From the IMG/VR virus record IMGVR_UViG_3300010885_054874, positions 1 through 32,739 of that record: 32,739 bases of DNA; one strand, given 5' to 3'. The stretch comes from a virus. Positions 18,333-27,882 of the stretch are shown piece by piece. A model generated the notes under the pieces. The model was not told the DNA's origin. It saw only the letters and a program-made list of their open reading frames with translations, and searched no databases. Every line of letters begins with the position of its first letter. The stretch's first letter is position 1. Both the position numbers and the translations under genes were made by a program.

Positions 18333-20321
18333 TTAACTATCTGTTGCCATTTTTGACACTAATAAAAATCCGCCAACACCCGAAACAGGTTTTGAATAAA
18401 CATTTGCTCCACCTGAAGATAAAAATACATTTCCATAATACTGAAAAATACTATTATTTGTTGCTTGGCTTTTGAACGGCACAAAAACAACACTATTAGT
18501 TGCGGTTGTGCTGACAGCAGAATAAGTTAATAATAAAACAGACGACGATCCTAAATATACAATTGCATTACCAACTTGCGAATTACCACCAGCATTTACA
18601 AGACTACAATTATTAAAACTAATAGTAAATGATGTGCCTAATTGTATAATTGCGTCTGTATTTAAATTGCCTGTTGGAACACCTTGAATAAAACACTGAC
18701 TAAAAGTTGCAATAACGCCTTTATTGTTTGATCCCGTAAAATTAAAAACGTGAAAATTAGCAGAAAAAGAACTATTAATGGCGGAATAAATTGCAACATT
18801 ATTACTATTAGTAACAAGACAATCAGAGTTTCCACTTGTGCAAGCGCTGTTTCTAAAATCCCAAAGTTCTCCTCTTGAAAATTTCATTGCAACCGCCGTG
18901 CCTGAAACGTTAATTGATGAATTATTTATATAAAGTCTACTACTATCAGTAACGTTCATTAAAATTCCGTCAATATTTGCGTCATTTCCAATTAAAACAT
19001 CATTTAAACTTACAAAAAGATTAGAGCCAGAATACGAAATGCCATAAGCATCTATTCCCGTTCTTGCCGCAAAAGTTAAATTAGAAATTGATACGCCATT
19101 GTCAACATAATTTCCAACATTGCTGCCAACCGTTGTAATTGAAATGCTTGGAAATTTAATCGCTTTTGGTTGAGAGGATGCGGCTTCCATTCCAACAATA
19201 TCTACTCGTTGTTTATTTACAACAATATTTTCAGTGTACGACCCCGGGGCAACGTAAATTGTTACATGTGTTGTATTGTTAACTGAAATTAAAGACAAAG
19301 CTTTGTTAACAGTAGAAAAAGGAGCAGATTGAGATCCTGTTCCAACGGTATCATTACCGGTTATTGAAACGTAATATACTTGCGCTAAAGCAGTAGTTGC
19401 TTGCCCTACTGTTGCTGCGTCTGTGCTTAACGTGCCTGGTTTTAAATTATTAATCTTATAATTATTTAACGATACATCTGCGTTTGGTGCTTCAATAGAA
19501 TTTAAAGGGGTTTCTACTGGCAGGTATCCCGCTAATTGCTCTACTGTAGCTGCGTCTCCGCTACTAATTCCTTTAGCTAGATTTGTTATTTTTTTAGAAT
19601 TTAAAGAAACATCCGAATTTGGTGCTGCAATAGAATTTAAAGGAGTTGAAGCAAGCAACACGCTTTGTGGGGTTGGAGCATTTGAAGTATTACCCACCAA
19701 AGCTTGACCTGACAACAAAACAGGTGTGACCATTCTATAATTATCATCAAGATAAACAACGCCGTTTTGATTTGTGTTGTGATTAAAAGCAATAGGTTGT
19801 GTAGTATTACCATTGCCAATTGTTAACCACGTTTGACCATTAACAGTTGTTATGGACAAATATGCAGAAGCTAATCCAGTTTCAGAATCTATTATTCCTA
19901 AAGCTCCGTTATTTTTGTTCCAAGATCCAACTACAACGCCCGTATCTTTGTTTTTTAAAATTAAACTAGCATCAATTTCAACATTTTCATTTGCAATTAA
20001 TTTTATTCCATTTTGTGAATTTGAAATAGATCCAGAATATGTGTTTGTAGGATCCAAAAAAAATAAACTTTTTCCTGTTTTAAAAGTCATATTACTTTCA
20101 GCGTCAATTACAATATATGGCCCATTTGTAATAGTGTTTACCGCAGGAACTTCAAAAGCTTGTAAATAAGGCGATAAAATTTCAGCTTTTAATTCTGAAT
20201 AAAAAATAGCAGTACTATTACCATTTTCGTAAGGCGAAAGAAAAGAATATATTAATGCTGTATCTGGTAAAGTTGTTGAAGGATTTCTGTCGTATATTTG
20301 TTTTAAATTTGGATTGCTCAT
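18333..20321 (-). CDS. Tail appendage (tailspike-like) protein with a beta-helix domain
   Basis: 662 residues. The first about 35 (MSNPNLKQIYDRNPSTTLPD and following TALIYSFLSPYEN) repeat almost exactly in the upstream gene at 20922. Residues about 226-305 hold two copies of a fibre repeat (TPLNSIAAPNSDVSLNSKKI / TPLNSIEAPNADVSLNNYKI and DAATVEQ / DAATVGQ). From about 316 YYVSITGNDTVGTGSQSAPF starts a DUF1565/pectin-lyase-like right-handed beta-helix rich in N/S/T ladders. This is typical of receptor-binding or capsule-degrading spikes. Catalytic residues cannot be assigned. It is the last large virion gene. Confidence 0.82.
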   Translation of the reverse strand: MSNPNLKQIYDRNPSTTLPDTALIYSFLSPYENGNSTAIFYSELKAEILSPYLQAFEVPAVNTITNGPYIVIDAESNMTFKTGKSLFFLDPTNTYSGSISNSQNGIKLIANENVEIDASLILKNKDTGVVVGSWNKNNGALGIIDSETGLASAYLSITTVNGQTWLTIGNGNTTQPIAFNHNTNQNGVVYLDDNYRMVTPVLLSGQALVGNTSNAPTPQSVLLASTPLNSIAAPNSDVSLNSKKITNLAKGISSGDAATVEQLAGYLPVETPLNSIEAPNADVSLNNYKINNLKPGTLSTDAATVGQATTALAQVYYVSITGNDTVGTGSQSAPFSTVNKALSLISVNNTTHVTIYVAPGSYTENIVVNKQRVDIVGMEAASSQPKAIKFPSISITTVGSNVGNYVDNGVSISNLTFAARTGIDAYGISYSGSNLFVSLNDVLIGNDANIDGILMNVTDSSRLYINNSSINVSGTAVAMKFSRGELWDFRNSACTSGNSDCLVTNSNNVAIYSAINSSFSANFHVFNFTGSNNKGVIATFSQCFIQGVPTGNLNTDAIIQLGTSFTISFNNCSLVNAGGNSQVGNAIVYLGSSSVLLLTYSAVSTTATNSVVFVPFKSQATNNSIFQYYGNVFLSSGGANVYSKPVSGVGGFLLVSKMATDS

Positions 20322-20326
20322 TTGTT
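20228..20326 (-). repeat. Duplicated N-terminal module, copy 1 (second at 20829-20928)
   Basis: About 100 bases at 20228-20326 and 20829-20928 match with scattered differences. They include the first about 33 codons of both appendage genes and the bases just before their starts. The downstream parts of the genes are unrelated. The copies are direct repeats about 600 bases apart and could recombine. Confidence 0.9.
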
Positions 20327-20358
20327 TGCTCTCTTTATGTTTTTAATAATTTTATTTA

Positions 20359-20922
20359 TTAATTAAGCGAATATGTCATTAATTGAATACGGTTATCTCC
20401 AATTTGAGAAAAACCAGTTCCACCCCAAAATCCGACTGGAAAACCTCCGTTAGTGTTTTGAAAATAAATATTTATATTTCTGTCAAAGGTTACTTCAAAC
20501 GAACCTGGAGAACCTTCAGGCACTAATCCGTTGCTGTTTGTTGTAATAAAACCATACGAAGTTTTTGATGGTGTAAGTGCCGCTGGAAGAAAATTAGGAT
20601 TTGCAGAGCGAACCGTTCTAAAAGCAGCAAAATTTACAATATTAAAACCAACTGCGGGAATTAAAACAGTAACTAAATTTCCTACTTTTCTAAATGTAAA
20701 AACAGCTGTAAAATCAGTTGTTCCAACTGGCGAGCCAACATTAAATGGACATGATACCGTTATATCTGTTTCATTTGAAAATTGCTTTTTTAAATCACTA
20801 ATTGAAATTCCTGTTGAATCTGTGTTTCCGTAAGGCGGAAGAAAAGAATACATTAACGCTGTATCTGGTAACGTTGTTGAAGGATTCCCGTCATAAATTT
20901 GTTTTAAATCTGGATTGCTCAT
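20359..20922 (-). CDS. Second tail appendage protein sharing the N-terminal module (187 aa)
   Basis: Begins MSNPDLKQIYDGNPSTTLPD, TALMYSFLPPYGN, nearly identical to the 662-residue protein, then diverges at about residue 36. The remainder is beta-rich (VSCPFNVGSPVGTTDFTAVF, NIVNFAAFRTVRSAN, GSPGSFEVTFDRNINIYF) and resembles a compact C-terminal tip domain of phage fibres. The shared module probably attaches both proteins to the same site, so they may compete or form mixed appendages. GAGGAAAAACAA precedes the ATG. Confidence 0.75.
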   Translation of the reverse strand: MSNPDLKQIYDGNPSTTLPDTALMYSFLPPYGNTDSTGISISDLKKQFSNETDITVSCPFNVGSPVGTTDFTAVFTFRKVGNLVTVLIPAVGFNIVNFAAFRTVRSANPNFLPAALTPSKTSYGFITTNSNGLVPEGSPGSFEVTFDRNINIYFQNTNGGFPVGFWGGTGFSQIGDNRIQLMTYSLN

Positions 20923-20928
20923 TTGTTT
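20829..20928 (-). repeat. Duplicated N-terminal module, copy 2
   Basis: Partner of 20228-20326. It covers the start of the 187-residue appendage gene and shares the run GGATTGCTCAT with the other copy. The two coding copies differ at a few residues (for example N/D, R/G and I/M). Confidence 0.9.
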
Positions 20929-20941
20929 TTCCTCTTTTTTA

Positions 20942-21163
20942 TTAAACGGTCATGTATTCTTCTGTTCCAACGCTAAGTAATTCATTGTCTCCTACAGAAA
21001 AAAGGTTATTATTGTTTGTTACGCAAGTAACTTTTAAAAATGTATTATTGCCAAGGTTTAATAAATTTCCATTTCCAAGAGATAATAAACAATCTTCTGT
21101 AGGCGGCGGCGTTGGCAAATTAAATGCCGATGGATTAACAGAAAATATAAATTTTCTTTTCAT
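20942..21163 (-). CDS. Small virion-block protein (73 aa)
   Basis: Starts with MKRKFIFSVNPSAFNLPTPP and then repeats short LLSLGNGNLLNLGNNTFL, LFSVGDNELLSVG units, suggesting a small beta-repeat. TAATG overlap with the gene upstream. It lies between appendage genes, so it may be an assembly factor or fibre-tip part. No family recognised. Confidence 0.62.
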   Translation of the reverse strand: MKRKFIFSVNPSAFNLPTPPPTEDCLLSLGNGNLLNLGNNTFLKVTCVTNNNNLFSVGDNELLSVGTEEYMTV

Positions 21164-21612
21164 TATCTAACTCCGCCACCAACAAAAACGTATGCTATTT
21201 GAGTAGCGGGGTCAAAAGTACTTTCTCCATCCCATATTGGTGTGCTGTTAATTGTTCTTCCAAGCCTATCAACTCCTGTGCTTAAAATTCTTACACCTTT
21301 ATGAAAATCTTTATCACCATTCCATCCGAACGCAATTAAACTATCAACATTATTATTATTAGGGTATTCAACTACAAGTTTAGGAGTTCCAACAAACAAA
21401 GTTGAATTGTAGTAAACCTTAATCCATGAAAATGGAAAAAGTTTATTTTGATCTTTTGAATCAATTAAATCAGCGGTGTATTGCCATTGCATGCTTGTTT
21501 GTAAGGGGTTGTCTTCATTAAGCGATAATGGATCAATATCTCCTGCCGTAGTACTTGGCGCGCCACCTGTTAAAAGTTTTTCTCTTGATTTAATGTCTTC
21601 TAATAAGCTCAT
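21163..21612 (-). CDS. Virion-block protein of unknown function (149 aa)
   Basis: Start ATG 21612 after GGAGAACCCT. N-terminus (MSLLEDIKSREKLLTGGAPS) is charged and flexible, then beta strands with DSLIAFGWNGDKDFHKGVRI and IAYVFVGGGVR. The end overlaps the next start by one base. Position between the 783-residue fibre-like protein and the appendages suggests a connector or accessory, without sequence proof. Confidence 0.65.
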   Translation of the reverse strand: MSLLEDIKSREKLLTGGAPSTTAGDIDPLSLNEDNPLQTSMQWQYTADLIDSKDQNKLFPFSWIKVYYNSTLFVGTPKLVVEYPNNNNVDSLIAFGWNGDKDFHKGVRILSTGVDRLGRTINSTPIWDGESTFDPATQIAYVFVGGGVR

Positions 21613-21624
21613 AGGGTTCTCCGT

Positions 21625-23949
21625 TTATTGTAAAATGTAATCTGCAAATGGCGCACTATAGGGGCATGCTGTTACTGGCAATGTGACTACTAATGAGTCC
21701 ATTGCTGTAGCTGTTTTTGTGGCAATTGCGGGTATTGTGTCGGTTGATAAAATGGCACAAACCACACCTGTGCGCCCTGCCACTGCGGGGTCTGTTCCAA
21801 CGCCATCGACGGTGTACCAAAGGTAATAATCTATTGTTTTGTCTGAAAACAATAAATACTGTGATGCTGTCGGAGCTGCCGTAAATGTAATAGTCCAGAC
21901 AAATGGTGTAGCAATTGTTTTGGCAAATATTTGAATGTTTTGAGATAAAGTATTCGAGCTAAAAAATGGAACTATTACCGTAGTATTGATTCCTCCTGCT
22001 AAGGTATTAATTGCTCCATTCACAGAAAAGTTTATTGCAAAAGAAGACGCGACAGGACCTGCTAACGGTGAAATCTGTGTGTAATTTCCTCTAACATTAT
22101 TAGATATAGTTCCGAACTCTATAGAGTTATACTGTGCAAAAGCAGTAACGGTCTGAGGTAAATTTATTGTGGAATCAAAATTTCTTTGCTGTACATTGGT
22201 TTGATAATCGGGAATGCTACTGCTATTAAAAGAAATATTATAAACTGCTGATGTTGTAGGGTTTCCGGGTGTTATTTCAACCGCAGATATTGATTTATTC
22301 CCTTCGGGCAAGTTAGAGGTTATGAAACCTGGGAAAATTGTACCATTTATGTTTGGAGATGAAGTCCTATAAGATAAAACTCCAATTCCTAACGTTGGAA
22401 CAACGCCTCCGCCGTTCCAATTTATGTTAGCGTCCCCACCTGAATAATTAGCGGCAGGGTTAGGATTAAGAGTATATTTATCAAGGAAGGTCATGCTAAC
22501 TGTGTTAGCGCTGACAGGATCAACCTGTATATTATATTTTAAACCTACAACAGGATTTGCAACGACGACAGGGGCTGTCCCAGCGGTGTAAGCGCTATGC
22601 TCTCTAAATCCGTAAATGCTTGTTACGCTTACAACATTGCCAGCTGCTGTAGCTATAATTTCGTTTGAGCCAGCATTTCCGATAGCGTTATAAAGCCTGA
22701 CATTGGCTATTCCATTTATATTGCCAGTTACAGGAAAGTTTTGAGGTGATGCCGTAAGTTTTATTCCGTTTGGCGGTGAATTTAAAGTAGAGGCGGTTAT
22801 AATTTGCCCTGTGTTTGTAAGAGGGTAAATATATCCTCCCTGAATAATCATGTTAAACCAATCGGTTTGCCAGCCGGCTTGAGATAAATCTGTTATCTCT
22901 CCTACGATTTGAGCTTTTTCATCTGAGTTTGATTGACCCACATAAATAGGATTTTGAATGGAGCCGATTTGCATCAAAGCGTTTGTAAAACCAAAATTTG
23001 AAAATTGACCAAGCGCACCCCGAAGATGAATGGCGGCATAATTTCCTGTGCCTACCGTTTTTCCTGTAATTAAGGGAATAATAAAATTTAAAATAAATTT
23101 ATCTCGAGTATTTGTTACCTGAAATGTTCCTAACGTTGTAAAAACTGTAGCCGATCCCCCTCCTCCAAAATTTTGTTCAAGGATTATTGTGATTGGCGTT
23201 GTGCCTATTTGTTTGTTTTCAATTTGAAGTGAGAACGTTGAATTTTCTCCTTGAAAAGCAGAAACGCCGCCATAAACCCAAACAAAGTCTTTTAGTGTTT
23301 CTGGCAAACTTGCTGTTGAAGACAAAACAATTTCTTGCTGTGGGTTCCCTTCAATTGTTTGATTAGCAATGTTATTAAACGTTACGACGTTTGTTTTAGT
23401 GCCAGTGTCTTGAAGAAAATAGCAACCAAGCGATACCGACGTGAAAGCGTTCGTAATTAATCCCACTGGCGTTGTGCCTGGCAAGCTAAAATTAATTGGC
23501 CAGTTAAATTGGCCATCGGCCAAAAGATTTAAAACGCCGCCAGCGGGGCTTGGGTTTCCGCCCGTGCCAAAAGTTGCTCCTGTGTAATTAGGAATAGTCC
23601 ATTGCACCTGCCCTTCTGCGCTTTTTACAACAATAAAATAAGATGCGCTTTGAAGGTAAATTACGGGGGATGGGTAAGGGCTTGAAGCCGTTGAACCGTC
23701 GGAGCCTAAAATAATAGGATTGGTGTTAACTACGGGAGCTGCTGGATTTGAAACATCCGAGTAAGTATCAAGACGTTCTTCTTGAGCAAAATTGTCAAAA
23801 AATTCAACAGTTCCGCCTACTAATGGCTGCCCAATTTTAGGTCCAATTTTATAGAAAAAATAGTTATTAAGGGGAGTGTTAATTGTATAAGGAAGCAATG
23901 GTGTTGTATCGCCTTGCTGAGTAACTCTTACGTTTTTTTTATCTATCAT
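21625..23949 (-). CDS. Large tail fibre/spike-type virion protein
   Basis: Start ATG 23949, after AAGAAGGAGTGCACA and overlapping the upstream stop (ATGA), giving 774 residues. Residues about 15-125 carry the common N-terminal attachment pattern of phage tail proteins: FYKIGPKIGQPLVGGTVEFF, DTYSDVSNP, NTNPIILGSDGSTASSPYPS, VIYLQSASYFIVVKSAEGQV. The rest is beta-rich, Thr/Asn/Gly-rich with few charged residues, as in elongated fibres. The first domain resembles the head-binding region of spikes such as that of P22. The receptor specificity is unknown. Confidence 0.78.
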   Translation of the reverse strand: MIDKKNVRVTQQGDTTPLLPYTINTPLNNYFFYKIGPKIGQPLVGGTVEFFDNFAQEERLDTYSDVSNPAAPVVNTNPIILGSDGSTASSPYPSPVIYLQSASYFIVVKSAEGQVQWTIPNYTGATFGTGGNPSPAGGVLNLLADGQFNWPINFSLPGTTPVGLITNAFTSVSLGCYFLQDTGTKTNVVTFNNIANQTIEGNPQQEIVLSSTASLPETLKDFVWVYGGVSAFQGENSTFSLQIENKQIGTTPITIILEQNFGGGGSATVFTTLGTFQVTNTRDKFILNFIIPLITGKTVGTGNYAAIHLRGALGQFSNFGFTNALMQIGSIQNPIYVGQSNSDEKAQIVGEITDLSQAGWQTDWFNMIIQGGYIYPLTNTGQIITASTLNSPPNGIKLTASPQNFPVTGNINGIANVRLYNAIGNAGSNEIIATAAGNVVSVTSIYGFREHSAYTAGTAPVVVANPVVGLKYNIQVDPVSANTVSMTFLDKYTLNPNPAANYSGGDANINWNGGGVVPTLGIGVLSYRTSSPNINGTIFPGFITSNLPEGNKSISAVEITPGNPTTSAVYNISFNSSSIPDYQTNVQQRNFDSTINLPQTVTAFAQYNSIEFGTISNNVRGNYTQISPLAGPVASSFAINFSVNGAINTLAGGINTTVIVPFFSSNTLSQNIQIFAKTIATPFVWTITFTAAPTASQYLLFSDKTIDYYLWYTVDGVGTDPAVAGRTGVVCAILSTDTIPAIATKTATAMDSLVVTLPVTACPYSAPFADYILQ

Positions 23950-25763
23950 TGTGCACTCCTTCTTTTTCTGTCCCATGCAAGCAAATCCGCATCAACACCT
24001 GAGATGCCTGTACTATTATTAGGTTGTGTATTATTTTGAGCAGATTGAATATTCATTGCGGGGTTGCTGCCCACTAAGCTTGCAGCCGTTACCGCACGAC
24101 CTAAAGGTCTTGCAAATTGGAAACCGTTTTGTTGTAAGCTTTTAAGGGTATTAAGTCCTTCTGGGGTTGCCATTTTTTTTGCAATTAAATTTGCGCCATG
24201 CTTTGCCCCGTATAACGCGCCAACGCCTACTAAACCAGGCATTCCAAAAATTGAATGTGCAAGAAGTGCACCTATGCCGTGAGACATTAAATCTGGGTTT
24301 GTTTGGCCAATGTTTTTGTTTTTTAATTTTGTGCTTATTTCAGAAGCATTTTTAAGATAAAATTGTTGGTCTGGGTTAAAAATCCAGTCTCTTTGTTCTG
24401 TTGAAAATTTATTGTATTGATTTAATACTTTTCTTAAATCTGGTACTCCGTTGCTCAAAGAGTTTTGAAAAATATGCCCCTGTAGAGCACCTGCGGCGGC
24501 GTCTTTATCGCCCCCTAAAGAGGTTTTTAACTTTTCAAAACTTGCTGTGCTTGTATCGCCTTCCGTTGGCATGTAATTCTTTAATACTGCTTGGTTTGAT
24601 GAGTTTTCATTGTTAAAAAATTCTGACAAAGGAATGTTAAGCTCTTCTTTTCCTGTGGGCTGTGGCGTTGAAGTAAAAGATTTTTTGACCGCATTAGCAG
24701 CATTAGCTTTTTGAAGGGCTTCGTAAGGATTTGGTGTAAGGCCTTCACTTGCTTTCATAAGGTCTTGCTTTAAAGCATCTTTTAACTCGCCAGAAACCTG
24801 ATTTAATAATAGGTCTTTTGTCCCTGTTGCTTGCTTTTGTAGCGTCATTCCAGCCGTAAGGTCTTCAAGTTTATTTGCGGCACTCATAAAATCTGAAGGG
24901 GGCTTATTAATTGCATTTTTTAAAGCATCTATAGTGGGCTTGTAAGTCGTTGCTAAATTTTGATTGTCTTCTATTTTTGGGGCCAGTTTATCTAGCCAAG
25001 GTTTTGCCGCACTTACAAAGTTATCGGGCGAAAATGTTCCAGCTTGATTTACGGCTTGATTTGCAGATTCTGAGTCTTTATATGCTTGCGTTGTTGCGTC
25101 CGCTGCTGTCTTGTAGTTTTCTCTAAGCGTCGATTGCGTCTGACTCCAAGGAAATTTTTCCGATATTTCTTGGATAGTTGGAGCGGCCTTTTGAAGTAAA
25201 GGATTAACTAGTTTTTTTTGTAAATAAGTTCCTATTGGCTTGCCTGCTGCGCCTAAAGCTCCAAATAAAGCACCAATACCTGCGCCTTGAAGGCCTTCTA
25301 TTGCGCCCTGCGCCAGCTTGTCATCGCCCTGCTCGTTTCCAAACAATCCGCCATGAATTGCGCCAGCGGCGGCATTTTCTGCAACACCACCCAAGAAAGG
25401 CGATGCGGCTAATTTAGCAGCTCCTAATGCTCTTGCTGCTTTAAATGCGGGAATCATTTCAAGCGCGGACTCTCCAATATTGTCTAACGCGCCTGGTTGA
25501 ACGTTACCCCAACGCTGGTAATAATCAGTGCTGTCTTTTGGAAGACCTGAAAGCGAAGCGATGCTGTTATAAGCTCGTTCGCCCGTTGTGCCCAATATTC
25601 CCATTAAATGACCCAAAAAAGGACTATTTGTAAGAGATGGGGGCACCTTTTGCTGCCTATCTTGAAGCTGATTTTGAACAGAATTAAGAACAGATTGAGG
25701 CATCTGGGCAGGATGGTTTTGTAAGTACCATTGCATTAAATCATTATCAACAGAATTAGCCAT
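23946..25763 (-). CDS. Ejection protein, P22 gp16/gp20-like by position
   Basis: 605 residues. Two Gly/Ala-rich hydrophobic regions (about 100-185, with AARALGAAKLAASPFLGGVA, and about 505-540, with GIGALLAHSIFGMPGLVGVG) flank long polar Gln/Asn/Lys helices. P22 gp16 and gp20 have this kind of composition, are stored in the capsid and enter the cell envelope with the DNA. The gene overlaps its neighbours at both ends. Assignment rests on composition and position, not residue-level similarity. Confidence 0.65.
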   Translation of the reverse strand: MANSVDNDLMQWYLQNHPAQMPQSVLNSVQNQLQDRQQKVPPSLTNSPFLGHLMGILGTTGERAYNSIASLSGLPKDSTDYYQRWGNVQPGALDNIGESALEMIPAFKAARALGAAKLAASPFLGGVAENAAAGAIHGGLFGNEQGDDKLAQGAIEGLQGAGIGALFGALGAAGKPIGTYLQKKLVNPLLQKAAPTIQEISEKFPWSQTQSTLRENYKTAADATTQAYKDSESANQAVNQAGTFSPDNFVSAAKPWLDKLAPKIEDNQNLATTYKPTIDALKNAINKPPSDFMSAANKLEDLTAGMTLQKQATGTKDLLLNQVSGELKDALKQDLMKASEGLTPNPYEALQKANAANAVKKSFTSTPQPTGKEELNIPLSEFFNNENSSNQAVLKNYMPTEGDTSTASFEKLKTSLGGDKDAAAGALQGHIFQNSLSNGVPDLRKVLNQYNKFSTEQRDWIFNPDQQFYLKNASEISTKLKNKNIGQTNPDLMSHGIGALLAHSIFGMPGLVGVGALYGAKHGANLIAKKMATPEGLNTLKSLQQNGFQFARPLGRAVTAASLVGSNPAMNIQSAQNNTQPNNSTGISGVDADLLAWDRKRRSAQ

Positions 25764-27190
25764 TATTTATTATTTCCAAAAAGAGCTTTAGCCCTTTTTA
25801 ATACATCTTCAATTGCTATATTATTGTTTGCAGCAATAGATTTAATAGTGTCGTCATCAGGAATATTTGAATTTTGTGTTGGTGGTTGTTTAGGATTATT
25901 TTGAGCTTGTTGCGCTTCATATTGAGCAATTTGCTCTGGTGTCATTGCATTTCTTACAAAAGAACTTAATTTTTTTGGTTGCGTTTGTGCATAATCTGGT
26001 AATCCTGAGGAATTTATTTTGTAATTATTTCTTTCTGCATTAACAGCTGCTTCAACAGCTTTGTTTTGTAAATCTAAATATTTGTCTGAGGCGTATTTTA
26101 AAGAAGATTGTGGTATGCCATGTTTAAGAAAAAATTCTGAAGGTGTGCCTTGCTTTAAAGAATCTTGAAGTTGATTTAAAACACCTTCGCCAACCTCCCC
26201 TCCTTTTGTCATTCTCCCAATCATGCCCGCAGCTTCGGGTGCTGATTTTAAAGCAAAAGCTAAATTGTCTAGTCTTGTTTTAGCATTTTGATTTCCAAAA
26301 TATGATAAAACATCATCTTTTATTATTTGTGAATTTGGGCCAAAATAAGCTCCTTGATAAGGCTGAACGCCTGATAAAACAGGCTCTGCAAAAACTCGTG
26401 CTTCTTGTTCAGATGCTATTCTATTATTGTTTGCTGTTGTGTTTGCCATTGTTGGCGATGAATACGTAGCAGGATTTCCATTAGAATCTATGCCGGCATA
26501 TTGCATCCCTCTGTTTGATTTAGAGCTAACGGTTCCCGGATTGATTATCATTCCATCTGGCCCAATTCGAGGCACATTCAATGCTCCGCCCGCGCCAGTT
26601 GAGCCGCCTGCGCCACCCATAGCCATATTGACACCCGCCGCGCCTTTTGTACCGCCTGGCATTGCCATAGACATAACGCCGCCATCATCTCCGCTCATAT
26701 TCCCAAGCAGGTGGCCAAAGAATATCTTCTGAGAAGAGCCTTGAGGTGCAGAATTGTATTTATCTAAAAGGTTTTGAAAATAAGCCGCTGGGTCTTTCGC
26801 TGCATCAACACCAGATTGAGCTTTGTAATATCCGGCCTGAGAGTTTTCAAGATTACTTTTATCGCGCGCGGCCTGCTCTGCTATTGCTCTTTGCTGTGGC
26901 GTATAGTTAAAATTTGATTGCGCGGAATCAAGTCCAATTTGCGACATTTTATTCGCAATATCCTGTTGAAAAGGAAGGTTGTTTACTTCCATTTGTTTTT
27001 GTTGATACCCTAAATTGCCAAGATTTAAATTTTGCTGCATTTGCTGGTTAAGCATTTGCCCCATAGCCAAATTGTTTTTTTGAGTAAACAGGTCATTAAT
27101 AGCTTTATTTGTATTAAAAGCGGTGTCAACAACAGAAGTTCCGTTTGGGTTTTCACCCCATATTCCGTACCTTGCGTATGAATTCATCAT
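25763..27190 (-). CDS. Ejection protein rich in Gln/Asn/Gly, virion internal
   Basis: 475 residues from ATG 27190, which overlaps the TGA of the upstream gene (ATGATG). A longer start at 27235 would run 49 bases back into it. Residues about 45-140 are Gln/Asn-rich helices (QMLNQQMQQNLNLGNLGYQQ), residues about 170-220 a Gly-rich glide (GGTKGAAGVNMAMGGAGGST), and the end is Gln/Asn/Pro-rich with IPDDDTIKSIAANNN. This matches internal ejection proteins in P22-like phages. Stop and start overlap both neighbours, so stoichiometry is probably coupled. Confidence 0.65.
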   Translation of the reverse strand: MMNSYARYGIWGENPNGTSVVDTAFNTNKAINDLFTQKNNLAMGQMLNQQMQQNLNLGNLGYQQKQMEVNNLPFQQDIANKMSQIGLDSAQSNFNYTPQQRAIAEQAARDKSNLENSQAGYYKAQSGVDAAKDPAAYFQNLLDKYNSAPQGSSQKIFFGHLLGNMSGDDGGVMSMAMPGGTKGAAGVNMAMGGAGGSTGAGGALNVPRIGPDGMIINPGTVSSKSNRGMQYAGIDSNGNPATYSSPTMANTTANNNRIASEQEARVFAEPVLSGVQPYQGAYFGPNSQIIKDDVLSYFGNQNAKTRLDNLAFALKSAPEAAGMIGRMTKGGEVGEGVLNQLQDSLKQGTPSEFFLKHGIPQSSLKYASDKYLDLQNKAVEAAVNAERNNYKINSSGLPDYAQTQPKKLSSFVRNAMTPEQIAQYEAQQAQNNPKQPPTQNSNIPDDDTIKSIAANNNIAIEDVLKRAKALFGNNK

Positions 27191-27882
27191 CCAAACATCC
27201 TCATAATGCTTGATGAGCTTGGCGTTCCCGTCCATCCACCCACATTAGGGTTTAAACTGCCTGCTCCTTGAAATCCACCCGAACTGCCTGCAACACCCAT
27301 TGCTGCGCCAGCACCTGGCATTAACATATTTAAGCCTATGCCTGCGCCTAATCCAAGCATACTACTAATTGCGTTTTGTCTTGATTGATCGGCTTTTAAG
27401 TTTGCAGCTGCTGCTTGCTGTAATAAATCTGATTGTCCTGTTAAGCCTTGCATGCCAAGGGTGTTCATCATTCCGTAATTTTGCATGCCAAGGCCAAAAT
27501 TGTTTTCGCCTCTGTTTACGTAGTCATTCATAAATTGACCCGTCATGGTGTTCGCTTGATCGTTTAAGGCTTTTTGAGCCAAAGGACTGCGAAGCATTCC
27601 AGTATTGGCCGCATTCATATTCATGCGGTTTGTAACGGTGTCTAGCAGATTATTTTGATACGGTGACATTTGATAACCGCTGGCTATTTGGTCTTGTAAA
27701 GCATTTGGGTTTTTTGTAAGCCAGTCAGAAAGAAAAGCTTGCCTATCTCCTGCCGCATTGCCTCTGTTGATATAAGGGTTATAAGCTTGAGACTGCTGCC
27801 GCATTTGATCAGCGTAATTATTAAATCCACCACTTTGATCGCCAAAAAGCCCCATTACCGCATTACCAATTCCACTAAACAT
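27187..27882 (-). CDS. Ejection protein, P22 gp7-like by position (231 aa)
   Basis: 231 residues, against 229 for P22 gp7. The N-terminus is MFSGIGNAVMGLFGDQSGGF. Residues 20-150 are polar Asn/Gln-rich, and 165-205 hydrophobic glycine-rich (SSMLGLGAGIGLNMLMPGAG). First of three consecutive ejection-type genes. The stop overlaps the next ATG. Ribosome site AGAGGTAAAA. Function from context and composition. Confidence 0.68.
   Translation of the reverse strand: MFSGIGNAVMGLFGDQSGGFNNYADQMRQQSQAYNPYINRGNAAGDRQAFLSDWLTKNPNALQDQIASGYQMSPYQNNLLDTVTNRMNMNAANTGMLRSPLAQKALNDQANTMTGQFMNDYVNRGENNFGLGMQNYGMMNTLGMQGLTGQSDLLQQAAAANLKADQSRQNAISSMLGLGAGIGLNMLMPGAGAAMGVAGSSGGFQGAGSLNPNVGGWTGTPSSSSIMRMFG

Noticed and set aside
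24064-26732. Rightward open frames across the ejection-protein genes
   Set aside because: They lie inside leftward coding genes with normal composition and coupled starts and have no ribosome sites.
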